Positions 1 through 11,421 of a stretch of 64,000 bases of DNA are shown here, piece after piece. The DNA lies in NCBI RefSeq assembly GCF_041734735.1, contig NC_134884.1:30228458-30292457 (forward strand). Direction: 5' to 3'. A program made the position numbers and the translations under genes. The DNA is from Babylonia areolata. Its lineage: Eukaryota; Mollusca; Gastropoda; Neogastropoda; Buccinidae. The number at the start of each line of letters is the position of its first letter. Positions within the stretch are counted from its first letter, which is position 1. Under the pieces are notes generated by a model. That model saw only the letters and a list, made by a program, of their open reading frames with translations. It was not told where the DNA came from and did no database searches.

Positions 1-170
1 AGTGGGTTTTTTGCCAGAGGACAATATACTCTCGTTGCCATATATGGTTCCGTGCTTTTCAGTGCGCCAAGTACGTGCGGCACAAAGGACCTCTGTTTAC
101 TGTCTCATCCGAACGTCTAGATGCTCAGTTCCATTTTCCAGTCAAACTTGGGAGAAACAAATACAATGAA
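1..170 (-). repeat. tRNA-SINE fragment (GTGCGCTAAGTGCAT family), cut by window edge
   Basis: Contains TTTTTTGCCAGAGGACAA, GCGCCAAGTACGTGC, and GGACCTCTGTTTACTG followed by GTCTCATCCGAACG, an order I associate with a common gastropod SINE whose tRNA-like head would lie to the right in reverse orientation. Part of the block (GTGGGTTCTTTTACGTGAGC, TAAGTGCATGCT) recurs at about 55735-55803. The head is not seen, so the right limit is approximate. Confidence 0.6.
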
Positions 171-248
171 TTAGATTCGATTATCATTTCAACCCAAATA
201 ACAGCTTCAGCAGGCCTCTCTGCCATACCGAGGGTGGAGAAACGCAAA

Positions 249-389
249 AAATGATTTAAGTTGGCAGGTTTTCCCTCCAAATGTGTCTTGGACACAGCTG
301 GAAATACTGCAGAAGTGAAATGATTTAAGTTGGCAGGTTTTCCCTCCAAACTGACACACGTGGACACATCTGGAAATACTGTAGAAGTT
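249..389. repeat. Two-copy tandem repeat, period about 69 bp
   Basis: AAATGATTTAAGTTGGCAGG begins at 249 and again at 318, each followed by TTTTCCCTCCAAA, a divergent stretch, then GGACACA-CTGGAAATACTG-AGAAGT. The reverse strand is open for 97 codons through both copies, but the encoded peptide resembles nothing I know and is probably chance. Confidence 0.75.
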
Positions 390-1175
390 AATTCCCTTCG
401 CTTGTGGTTAATATGCATTGAAGGAACGGGGGAAACAGTTTCAAGATAAGATATACAGATAAGAGATAACTTTATTGTCTGTCAATGCGTAGAAATGTGT
501 CTTTTGGATTGCTCGAGTACAAGTGACATTAAACATATATAGCATAATCAGTTTTATAAGATGAAAATTCATGAAAACATGCGACACAATAATTAATGAT
601 TTTGACAAGGTGAGAAAAACCACGTCATTTACACTGAAAGTGAAATATTGAATAAGCTACAATTGTGTACAGCGAAATCTGGTAAAAAAAAAAAAAAAAA
701 AGAAAAAGAAAAAGAGGAAAAAGGATAACGTCCTATTTCAGCATACTATAAATAAAATGAATTGATGGTGCCCCTAAGGCAGAGCTTTCTCAGTTTCAGT
801 AGACCAAGCATACGCGAGTGTGGGCAGATCCAGAGAAAATGGCAACATGCTGCAGTATGCCTGAGGCAATAACAATGTCTCCCTTCTGCAAACTTAAAGA
901 AAAGATCTTGATTTATCAAAATAACATGATTTGAAGTTGAATGGTGTTATCACCTCAAACAGAGTAATGAACATATCACAATAAAAAAAACAAAAAACCC
1001 CACAAATTTGATATCAGTTTTGGATAATAGTGGTCAGATGAGCATAACTTGGAAAGTTGTATGGTTCAATACCATTCCAAGTTCTTTTTTTTTCTAACTT
1101 CATAATATTTAATTCAGAACACATTTTAATTACTTTTTTTCTTTCATTTTTTCTCTCTCATTATCATTCCTTTAT
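390..1175. other. No gene seen
   Basis: AT-rich sequence with a poly-A/AG-rich run at about 684-722. No exon, tRNA or recognisable repeat was found. Confidence 0.5.
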
Positions 1176-1515
1176 TGGATAAAGTGCACTATGGTAGAGA
1201 GTTCCAGAGCTTAGCTGTTGAGAAAGAAAAAGCTCGTTGGCCATCACGGACGTGTTGGCCGTACTGTTTGCCGCATGAAAGTAGGAAGCTGAAAGAGCCC
1301 ACCATGGTGTCAGCAGAGGATCGAAGGGTCCTGTAAGTATATAAGGGGAAGTTCAGATAGGCATTGAAGAGCAAGGCCTTTGAAGCAGAGACAGGAGCTC
1401 TTGCATTTTATTCATTGTTCAATTGGAAGCCAGTGCAATGTACATGTGCAATGTTGATTGCTAGAGCATTTATAAATAAGCCTAGCATGAATGCGCTGAA
1501 GAGGTTCAATGGCAC
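1176..1515 (-). mobile_element. L2/CR1-like LINE C-terminal fragment (tentative)
   Basis: The minus strand reads AFSFSTAKLWNSLP after RTLRSSADTM, resembling the RAFSVAAPKLWNSLP signature at the reverse transcriptase C-terminus of L2/CR1 LINEs. The plus-strand GGAAGCCAGTGCAATG is reminiscent of GAAGCCACTG in the clearer LINE at 28150-29440. It is short and decayed, so the call rests on a few words of similarity. Confidence 0.4.
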
Positions 1516-1592
1516 ATGGAGGACAGTCAATGAAGACAGAGTTGCACAGAGAGAGAGCGGACGAGCGCGTGTGTCAGTGTTTGAGTGTGCGA

Positions 1593-1596
<4 letters not shown>

Positions 1597-1647
<51 letters not shown>

Positions 1648-1661
1648 CGCGTGCGTGTGAT
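1597..1661. repeat. (TG)n/(CG)n microsatellite
   Basis: A TG run of about 20 units passes into GCGCGCGCGCG. Both strands are open through it only because of the dinucleotide period. Confidence 0.95.
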
Positions 1662-2160
1662 TCAATTAACGTCTGTGCGAGAGTGGTCACTCGTGTGAGG
1701 GAAGTGCAGTGTTGGAAATATAAGCAACCCATTGTTCCTGCCACCCAATATAGCTTGTGTCTCACTTTAAAGCTAAAAGCGGGAATGTACTTTATGTGTT
1801 TGTTCCACATCAGAAATTTCCAGATGATTCCTTAGTGGCGGTAAGTATACCTACTTTAAACCCGTCAGTTTTCGTAAAATTGGTGACTCGAGAAGAACAA
1901 TTTTTACCCACCAGCTAACAAATCAACCTTTAATCAATCTAAGGAGCCAGTTAAGTGTGACGCCAAACACACAGACAAAAACAGAATAAGAACAGTGATG
2001 CTAACTTGGGTACAATGGCATGCAAGTGTGTTTGTGCGTCTTTGGTTGTGTGTACAAGATATTACATGACAGGTGATATTAGCAAGTAGTCCCGCTGGTT
2101 TGTCCCTCTCAGGCATACAGAGACTATTTTTGAACACGACTAATTATCATTATCTTTTTT

Positions 2161-2972
2161 TTCTGCTCCATCATCTGCACCATTTCAGTGGCACTGCTCC
2201 CACGCCGCTCATTTAGATTCCCCCATACACAGCCACACCCGGGTTCGTCCGTCACAGTTCCAGCGTCGGGTCGGCAGTCCGCATGGAACCATTGATGTTA
2301 GGTTGCCAGAAGGCGGCCACACACCAGAGGAGACCCTGCACTGCTGCTGAGTCACTTCGGTGGTGTTCAGTGGTGCCTGTTCTGATTTAACATACTTAGG
2401 ACACCACCTACTAAGCCCCCTACTAACAACAATAATGGCTTAGTCGCGGAGTCAGACTGAGTGAGCGTCCCTCCCAGAGTGGAGACCGCCACCACGTCCC
2501 CCAAACAACAGCCCCCCCCCTCCCCCCACCCCATGAATCTGCTGACACTGAAGACATTGACAGGACTCACCCCAAGCACAGAAGTGGAGGGGTATCGAAA
2601 CTGAGGTCACTATGAGAGCAGGGCATGAAAGGCCACAGACTGAGACTGTTTTGTTTATATTGATGATGATAAAGGAGGAGGAGGATGACGATGATGATGT
2701 TGCAATGGAGGTCCATTTTGGTTTGGGCTGTACTCTACGCTTCCTGTCATAATGATATCCCGGCGTTAACTAGGCCCGAGATATAGAGACACGCAGTGTT
2801 GGTCAGGTAATTAGAGCAACACACCCAAAGACGCATCCTGAAGTGGATGACACTTGACTATGTGTTCCCAGTCTTCCCATTTATGCCAATAGCACACTCA
2901 ACTGTGGGATTCGAACCCGCGTCCTCCCAGCCGTCAGTCCGCGACGCTAACCACTTCGCCACGGCGGCTGGT
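2161..2972 (-). repeat. Composite 0.8-kb SINE, copy 1, with target duplication
   Basis: In the minus orientation it starts with a tRNA-like head (box A-like GTGGCGAAGTGGTTAGC, box B GGGTTCGAATCCC), then a body with a GATGATGA-rich junction, then a second block (reverse of CACCACCTACTAAGCCCCCT). It is flanked by TCATTATCTTTTT at 2148-2160 and 2973-2985, a 13-bp target duplication. The plus strand shares long stretches with 36115-36978. The head is SINE, not a functional tRNA gene. Confidence 0.85.
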
Positions 2973-3448
2973 TCATTATCTTTTTATTTTATTTGATTCT
3001 TTGTCAGTTTGTCCAGGTAACCGCTTATATATTGGCACATACATGTCTGCACACATAAAAAATGTTACATGTTTTGTTTTGCCATTAATTTGTTTGTTTT
3101 GCAATGTCAGTAATTTGAGCACATTGTGGTGGTAGGTATATACCGACTGAGCACCCCTACTCACCGAATGCTCAAATTTGCTGCACGTGATGGTAAAGTG
3201 AGTTTTTTTTTTTATAATTGAAAATAATCCGTTTTATTTCTTGTTTTGCAAGTTACTGAATAATAAACCAGTCTTTGATACCTGAAGTTTAGTGTTCTTT
3301 ACTTGCTAAAATCTCATTCATGCATTTCTGTGTCGCAGTTTCAGACTTAATCAAGTTCCAAGTTAAGGTGCTCAAATTCGTATCCATTTCCTCTCCATGA
3401 AGAAGCACGAAGAGAGGAGGAAGTCATGCTTTGTGGAGGACCCCAAAG

Positions 3449-3482
<34 letters not shown>

Positions 3483-3510
3483 TATTTCATATTTCATTCA
3501 ATCACTGATG

Positions 3511-3541
<31 letters not shown>
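3449..3541. repeat. (TG)n followed by (CA)n, inverted microsatellite pair
   Basis: About 15 TG units at 3451-3480, then about 12 CA units at 3517-3541, about 36 bp apart. The two runs are mutually complementary and could form a hairpin. Confidence 0.9.
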
Positions 3542-3542
<1 letters not shown>

Positions 3543-4589
3543 GAGTCACAGAAAGAGTGCCAGTGGAAAGCCGGTGGAAAGTAGGAACGTTGAGCTCTAC
3601 AGAAATACAGCCATTAGAAAACGAAGAGAACGGCGATAGAGAAACACATATATGGACGTCCATATGACCGAGAGACAGACTGCACGCACGCGCGTTTGAA
3701 CAAAATATAATACTGCACGTATTTAATCTTTGGTATATCGGCTATAGATATGCAGTCATGACGTATACTGATGCATTAATTTCAGCACGGAAAGCATTGA
3801 CGTCAAATGCTTCTAGTTTTTATTGCGTGCAAGCATGCGTGCGTGTGTCTGTATTCGTGCATGTGTTGTTAGTGTGTCGGTTAAGAGCTTCCTCATTGCA
3901 CAATTCTCCATTAGCTGTTCAATTTCTGTTGCACACACTTGCAGACTGTATCATCAACTCAGGCTCCCGCACACATTCATACTGGCTACAAAAATATGAA
4001 ACAAGGGCATACTATTCATCATTGATACCCATCACGCATTTATTTCTCCATTTCTTGAAAGGAGGTACATAATTTTAGCCTAAATCCAAAGTTCTCTGGT
4101 ATGTACAGTGTCTTGTACAAAACATGTGAAACAATTCTTCGCACAAAGTATTTGCAACTTTGTACACTGAATAAATTATTGTGACATATCAAAGACTGAT
4201 GATGAAAAATAAAATGTTCACAACGAACCAAAGCTGAATACACGATAAACATAAATGACATTATCCTCTCCCTCCAATCCCCTTAAAAAACAGAGGTAAA
4301 TGGGGGAGAGCAAGACCAAAGCACTGAACAACTTGACCTCATCGACACAAGCCAACAGGTCATTAAATTCGACTCTTATCGTGGAAGTGAAAGTGGGTGA
4401 GTGCATTTGAAAAACAAACAAAACAAAACAAACAAAAAAACAAAACAGTATGGATATGTGGAAAATGTATATGAATGAGGGACTAAATAGGCTTCCATCA
4501 ATTTTTTTCCTTCTTTAGTCCTCTTACCAATAAACAAAAAAAAAAAAAGCTTCTCAGTGGTCTATTTCCCACAGTATTTGTCCAACATC

Positions 4590-5790
4590 CTTTAACAGCA
4601 TTCTGTAGCACTCCAAGCACTGCTGTCTGTAGACAGCCATCAGTGTAAGGCTGCCACAAGAACACTTACCAGAGGAGACCCTGTGCACCTCCTGTGTCAC
4701 ACGAATGGACTTCAGTAGTGCCTGCTCTGATGTAATAATATTATGCAGTGCACAAAGATCCCTTCCTACAATAAACAATTGCTTGGGTGAGCTGCACATG
4801 TATGAACAGTTCAGCAATTAGATATGTAGCACCAGAATTTGTCCTCAACATTGATGGCGGAATTTCTACATAATCGAACTACAGCTTGTTTTGGAGCTGA
4901 CATGACTGCTAATACATCTTGCAAGAATGGATGCAGATGCTGCAACAAGCATTGGCATTTCAATATTACTTGAAGCTGCCCACTTCTGTGCAATAAAATA
5001 GTCACGCTCACAAGACATACTTTGGATTTGTCCTCTTCACTGGTTACTGCGCCTCTTCAAGTACTTGTTGAACATGTGTAACAAAATCAGAGTATGACAA
5101 ATTATTTTTCTGCAGAATTTACTGATTTCATGTTGTAATAATTATATACCGTTTCAGGTCTAAAATGAAAATGACTTCATTCATGCATGGATATTCTCTT
5201 CAACCATTTTCAATATGTTGGTTTCTACCCAAGGCTTTGCTACATGTGCAGTCTGCCTAAACATTGAAGCCAGTGACAAAGTGTCCCCAAGAAAAGCAAA
5301 CAGTACACCCCCCTCCCCTCCCGGTCCCCTTTTAAATAGCATTTATAGATCTGCTGCCAATACAATAATTTCTGATGTAATTTCACAATAAACATGGATG
5401 GTATAACATGATAACACAACATGTTAAGCAATGATATTTAATAATCCATGAGGACAAGGATGAAGATGAAGGTGGTGCTGTAAGTAAACACTGTGATAGC
5501 GAAACACATCTGGGATTTTTTATTTTCACTTCAATGCCCTGGCTCCAACCAGGCCAGAAATATACAGACACTTGCGAGGTCGTTCAGGAAAACTGAACAA
5601 CACGCAAAGTTGTGTCCTGTCATAGTTTTGATACTGGATTGTGTGTACTCCTGTGGCCACAGCAGTCACGTAAGGTAGGAGTTGGTTGTGGCTGAAATCT
5701 CTCTCTATCATAGGCTACTGATGAGGTTGAGCCTTGTTACTCAACAGTGAGTTACCAGTCTGTTGTGCAAACCACAGAGCCAGGCTGTCA
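4590..5790 (-). repeat. Old, expanded copy of the composite SINE
   Basis: At 4670-4735 the text CCAGAGGAGACCCTG, GTCAC and CAGTAGTGCCTGCTCTGA matches block A of copy 1. At 5450-5620 GGATGAAGATGAAGG, AACCAGGCCAGAAATATACA and GTTCAGGAAAACTGAACAAC match block B. The parts are about 650 bp apart, against roughly 150 bp in the two younger copies, so it is older and interrupted by sequence I do not recognise. Confidence 0.6.
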
Positions 5791-5884
5791 TGTATTTGCA
5801 GCTTCCTATCCCCATAGTAATAAAGGCAAAAAGACATGTAAATTATTGGTGTGCAATATAATAACTGTCTGCTGTCAGTTGAAA

Positions 5885-6040
5885 TAAGTTAGGTGAAGTA
5901 CAATTCTGAATGCAGTGCAACTTTAACCGACAACATCAGGTAGTTAGGTATATCACAATTCTGAATGCTATCTTGAAAACATCAGGCAGTTAGGTAAATC
6001 ACAATTCAGAATGCAATCTAACTGATGGCAACAGGCACTA
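5885..6040. repeat. Three-copy degenerate tandem repeat, about 55 bp
   Basis: AGTTAGGT-A-TCACAATTC-GAATGC is repeated three times at about 5887, 5941 and 5988 with AACATCAGG between copies. No coding sense is seen. Confidence 0.7.
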
Positions 6041-6466
6041 AGTTTCAGTCAAATACTGATAGCCTTCCTTCAGTTCAGGACAATAGCAGACAAACAGGAT
6101 TTGGTTTAAACTTTTGTCAGTGTTGAACACAAGGTGAACCTTGTGGGCAGTATCAACTGTTGCTATGCAGAGTGTTGTACGCATTGTCTTCAGTCATGGT
6201 TTTTAAAAAAACAGAAAAAGACAAATGCCCACCCATACAATGCTCATCTCATCCTATGAAATGCACTGTCACTTTCTTCATGAAGGTAAACAAACCAAAG
6301 TGTTCACCTGGGAAAACACAATCGGCCAACCAATACCCACACAAAATTTAAGAATATTTGATGGGGGGGAAAAAAAAGCAAACACATCAATTGCAGATGA
6401 ATATGATTGTAATGTAAAACACTTTTTTTGTATCAGACATTTGTACAGCATTATTTCTCGGTTCAT

Positions 6467-6506
<40 letters not shown>

Positions 6507-8257
6507 CTGAAAGTATGTCTTCTTGGCTGTATATTAAAGTGGATAGGAAAGGGTTGATCGCACTGGTTTCTGCTCCCACCAGCCACATGGATTCAAAACA
6601 TGAGCAAGGAACACATACACACACACACACAATGAACAAACTTGAGCATTCATATTTGCCAACATACACACGCACTATATACAAATATCAGATTCATTTA
6701 TTCTGTCCTCTTATATTGTACACACCTGCTCAGAAGTATGATGAAAGTGAAATAACAAAGACAAGCTGAAAAAAGTGATAATGATTGTGCATACTTGATA
6801 TGTTAACCTGCCAGGAAAAGCAGAATGAAAATGACATAAGGAAAAAAAAAACACAACTAAAAGGAATGAAAAGTACTATTCTGTATCCACACATTTTATT
6901 TGCCCTACTCGCTTCAGATCATGATATCAAAAGGTAACTCTGTCTGCCAGTCTAAAACCTTTAACTGACCACAGAAGACATGTGAATTGACGCAATGTTT
7001 CAGTTTGCTGCATGGGGTTTACTATAGAGGCAACATCATAAGAACAAAACAGTACATCAGGAGTTGTTTATATCTTCCTCCCACACACATGCTGCACTGT
7101 ATACTAAACAAAATGGACAAAGTAATTCAGTGTAGTGGTGCAGAATGAAAAAAAAGGAAACAAAAAAAGAGAGAAAAAAAAGAAGAAGAGCTGAACCTTT
7201 TTTTTCCCCCCCCCTTCCCCAGAAACTGAAATATTCTAAAGAAAAATGAGAACTCTATTCTTTGTTGAAACATCAGAAAATGCAACACCCTTTGATGGTA
7301 ACAAACATGACCACAATATAATTCTTTATCTAATAGAAAAAAATCTGTTTTTGCTGGTCAACCTTGTGAATATAGTATAACGCTAAGCATCTTCCATAAC
7401 CTGTCAAAACCACAGGTAAAAAAGATGAAAACATCAACAAAATGGAAGCCTCAAGAATACAACCTAGAATTGCAGTGGTCTTGCAGACATTTGGGGGAAA
7501 AGTGTTTGGTAACTGCTAACAGAAACAAGAACTAAAACTTTGTGCAGCAGTACCATAAACTGAAATCTTGTTCTTCACAATCCAGTGCAAATTCTCAGAT
7601 CTTGACTGGCTGCCAACACAACTTAGGCCTTAGTAAACTGAACCACACAATGTCAAGCAGCTACTTGCTTCTATGCTGGATATCTGGATACAAATAGGTT
7701 TTTTTTTTGTAAACCCACATCATAATAAATTTACACTGAACACATCAGTAAAGATCCCTGTTCAAAACTGAAGAGTAGAGTGGTTTTCTTTTCTTCTGTT
7801 TTTGATCGCTATTTCATGTTTCGTCCTGGTCATTGACACATCTTTCAGTGTTTGACATTGTTTCCTTATGAAATATCAAATTAAAGGTTACTACAATACT
7901 AGTCGCGATTCAAAACCAACACTTCTGCCCAATGAGGCTCTCTGTATGCATTTCATATCCTGTTCACCAAACTCCCATTTTCACAGCCCGATTGTTTTGG
8001 AAAGGTTGAAATGTTATCATATGTTTTCTTCTCTAAAACTCATTTGTTCCCCTACTCAAATGAAGCATTTCCCCCAATGCTTCTAAGGTGTTCATCCATG
8101 CTCTTTTGAGTTCTCCAATTCTCAACTGTCTTCTAGGTTGATGTTATTTCCTTTCATCATCACAATTACTCTGAAAACCATGAGAGTGGTGATACAACTT
8201 GATTCTATTTTTCATTCAGAAATGTCGACTGCTAGTCTATCAGTCTTTATCTAACTG
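6041..8257. other. No gene seen; (GA)n and poly-A tracts
   Basis: AT-rich DNA with a (GA)n run at 6469-6501 and short CA runs. Reading frames here are short or dinucleotide-driven. No exon or element was recognised. Confidence 0.5.
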
Positions 8258-8407
8258 GTGTAATGACTTGAGTGGTTAATGCGTGTGATAACCTAAGTTG
8301 CTAATTCGTGTAATGGCCTGTGTTGTTAATGGGTGTGATAACCTGAGTTGTTAATGAATATGATGACCCTAGTTGTTAATGTGTGTGATGACTTTTACGC
8401 GGTGAAT
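8258..8407. repeat. 25-bp tandem repeat, about six copies
   Basis: The unit is GTGTGATAACCTGAGTTGTTAATG plus one base, tandemly repeated with drift, for example GTGTAATGACTTGAGTGGTT and GTGTAATGGCCTGTGTTGTT. It abuts the start of the old SINE at about 8405. Confidence 0.85.
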
Positions 8408-8735
8408 GGGTGCACTTGATGGTAAGAGTGGTCAGTGTTAGGACTTGATGGCTATGGTTTGCATCCCACAAGTAATTTCCTATGTCCCATGGATCAGCAT
8501 TAGTGCAGACTGGCTAACAATGCCTTTACCCACTTTGTGTAGACACACACGCAGAAGCTTAAACATGCACATTAATGATCCTATGATCTATGTTAACGGG
8601 TTTGGTCAGTGATGGAAAGCAAACATGAACACACCCTGCATACATCAAGAAAATGAGAACATGGCAACCTATGTGGCAGTGTAAACTAAGATCTTACATG
8701 TAAAAGCCAACTTGAGGATATGAGTAATGGGAATT
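8405..8735 (+). repeat. Ancient tRNA-SINE copy, plus orientation
   Basis: The same order of blocks as the SINEs at 14411 and 25275, but on the plus strand and heavily diverged: a decayed tRNA-like head (GAGTGGTCAGTGTTAGGACT, GTTTGCATCCCA), then TTAATGATCCTATGATC, GGAAAGCAAACATGAACACA, CCCTGCAT, GGCAACCTATGTGGCAG and TTACATGTAAAAGCC. These match AAAGATCCTGTAATCCATGT and the central block of the young copy (reverse strand of 25275-25637). Confidence 0.65.
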
Positions 8736-11383
8736 GTGGCCCATGGATATAGAACTACGAGTCAACCTTGTCTGGTGTTTTCCCCTAGAGTGCCAGGAAA
8801 AACAAAACAAAAACAAAACGGGAGAAAGTGGTGTTTTAAGTCATTAATCAATGTCAAGAACCCCCTTTGCTGTTTGTACAGTAAGTTTATAACCTCAAAA
8901 CAAAACTGATACGCTTTAATGTGCATAACCTACTGGGACCCCAGGCCTAAGACTGTGAAGCCTTTGTAGCATTATTGTACAATGTTGATGCTGTGTCAAG
9001 CCTTCTTCCCTACTCCTTGGATGATAAAACAAGTTTGTGCCTGATAATCAGCTGAGCATGTGTTATGAATGCTAGTTTCATACACAGTATTACGAACAAT
9101 ATGATTTCTATGCTTGAGGAGCTAATGACTAACAATTCTGCTGAATAAGTGCAAACAAATCTGCTGAACAAGTGCCGAGTATTTTGTTCATGTACCAGTA
9201 TGTCAGGAAATAATTTTTGATACACATGTTTTCTCTATGTAAATGAGGGTGGGGGAAAGAAAGGGGCACAAACTAACCTGACAAGGCCCCTTTGATATTC
9301 ATTTAGTTTGAATTCAACTTTAGAGGGCAGCATACAAGCAAAAAGAAAAAAGAAGGAAAAAAGGGAAAAAACAAAGAACCATGACAGCCATCATTTTCTT
9401 AGTTCTAAACCAAGGTGTCCATGATGAAATCAGTAATGGTGCATAAACAGATCTTAGTAACTGAAGTCAAATACCTGAAAATTCTGATGAAAAAAAAAAA
9501 GCTTTAGTCATACAAAACTGATAAATGAAAATTATAATGAAAAACACACACTCACTCATTCAAAGGATTCATACGCATACACCACACATATGATAACTGA
9601 CTTGACAGTACAGTTTAATTTGTACAGGTCCATTCTTTAGAGAAAAATGTACACCTTTTCCGATTCAAATGTACAGGATAGGCCTTTGCTCAGAATACCA
9701 ATATGTTATAAATTTCATGTAACTTGCACATCATTTCTTCACACCAGGTTTCACATGATATACAGAAAAATCATAGCAATACAATGTCAGCTAATCCTCA
9801 TGAACACACTTCCTAATCTTTTCTACTTCAAGGATTAAAAAATATACACAGTTTATCTGTTAACAAAGTAATATGTACATCTCAAGCACAAACAAGATCA
9901 ACCTGGACAAGTGGGAACATTAACAATGCAACACTACGGGTTTCTGCATATAGTGATGGACAGGACAGGTATGTGAAACAATCTTGTACAAACTCACGAC
10001 CAACTACTAGTAATGCACTCTGGTCGACGACACTCCATGTCAACTTCTCACATCACTGTCAACACTTTGAAACAAGTATGTACTCACTTCACAATTTGCA
10101 TAACAGGTGAGTTTACCACTTAGGTGGGGGGGCGGGGGGGGAAGAAAAAAAAAATCCAGAACCACCCCCCTCCCCCCCAATGTTTTCTTCTACACACTTC
10201 TATCTTGCTTACTCTCTCTCTCAAACACACGATACAAGCCTGACACACACCTCACTGAACACACACAGCCAAAGCCAATGTGAAATATATATGGATATAT
10301 TATGCTTACATTCCAGCATGGCAAGAGAGAATTTCGGTTTTCAGTTTTATTTGGTTTGTGCTGGGGTTTTTTTGTTTTTGTTTTTTGTGCTGAAAAGAAT
10401 ATGAAAACAAAAGACATATGATAAAATTATGAAAAAAGTATGACTAAAAAATGTGCAGGTTTTGAATTCCAAGTAGACTTGCTGAAGAGCTTAGTGGCTG
10501 GAACTATTCGACTTATACTCTACTGTTCTTTGTACTTGATTTGATTCTCAATTAATGTATTTTGCAGACTTAAGGTGGATATTGTTTTTTTTCCAATTCT
10601 CCTATATTGACTGAAGTGTGGGCCTGCAAGTATCCCCTTCATTAGCTAAACGTGCTCAAGATCGAACATACATATTTAAGATAATGAAATCTCTGCCAGT
10701 GTTCTGTGAGTAATGGAAACATGAACAAGCACTACATGCACCCCTGAGAACAGGCCACCTAACTAGTAAACTGCAGGTAACCCCCCACCCCCATCCTAAA
10801 AAAAAAACAACTTGTAAAAATTAAACACATTTAACTCTGCTTGATCTTCATAAGTGGGAGGTTCATCCCACAAAATGCAGAACCAGAGATACTGTGTTTG
10901 TTAATTGCAGGAATGCGTAACTCCCCAACCTCCCAGCAATTTCCCCCCTTCCCCTCCCCAAACCTCCCAGCTCAATGTATTAATATTATTATTCAAAACT
11001 GCTTGTATCCATGATAAGCTTATACTCAGAAAAAAGAAAGAAAGAAAGCAACATTAAAAGATCCCAAACTTGTGTCAATGTTTGCCGAGTTCTGGAAAAA
11101 TGAAATACCAAGCATGCACTGCTTCCGAAACGTGTCTGAAAAGTAGATCTAGTGTAGGGACCAAACATACCCTCTCCCCTGAAAAAGAAAAGAGATGGAA
11201 CCCTCACTATGCAAGAACATGTTGCAGCCCATTTAAAAAAATAAACCCCAAACCAAAAGAACTGGCCAATAATTGTTAACTACTTAAGGTGTAAATTCCA
11301 CAAACCCTGAAAAATTTCAGCAAAGTTTGCTGGTGAAGAATTCATGCAAAATTGCAAAGAAAAAAACAGCCGCCCATCAACAG

Positions 11384-11421
<38 letters not shown>

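Noticed and set aside
125-418. 97-codon minus-strand frame with an internal duplication
   Set aside because: The duplication is at DNA level (69-bp tandem repeat); the peptide matches nothing known and codon use shows no coding sense.
3397-3639. 80-codon plus-strand frame
   Set aside because: Half of it is TG/CA microsatellite and the rest shows no known similarity.
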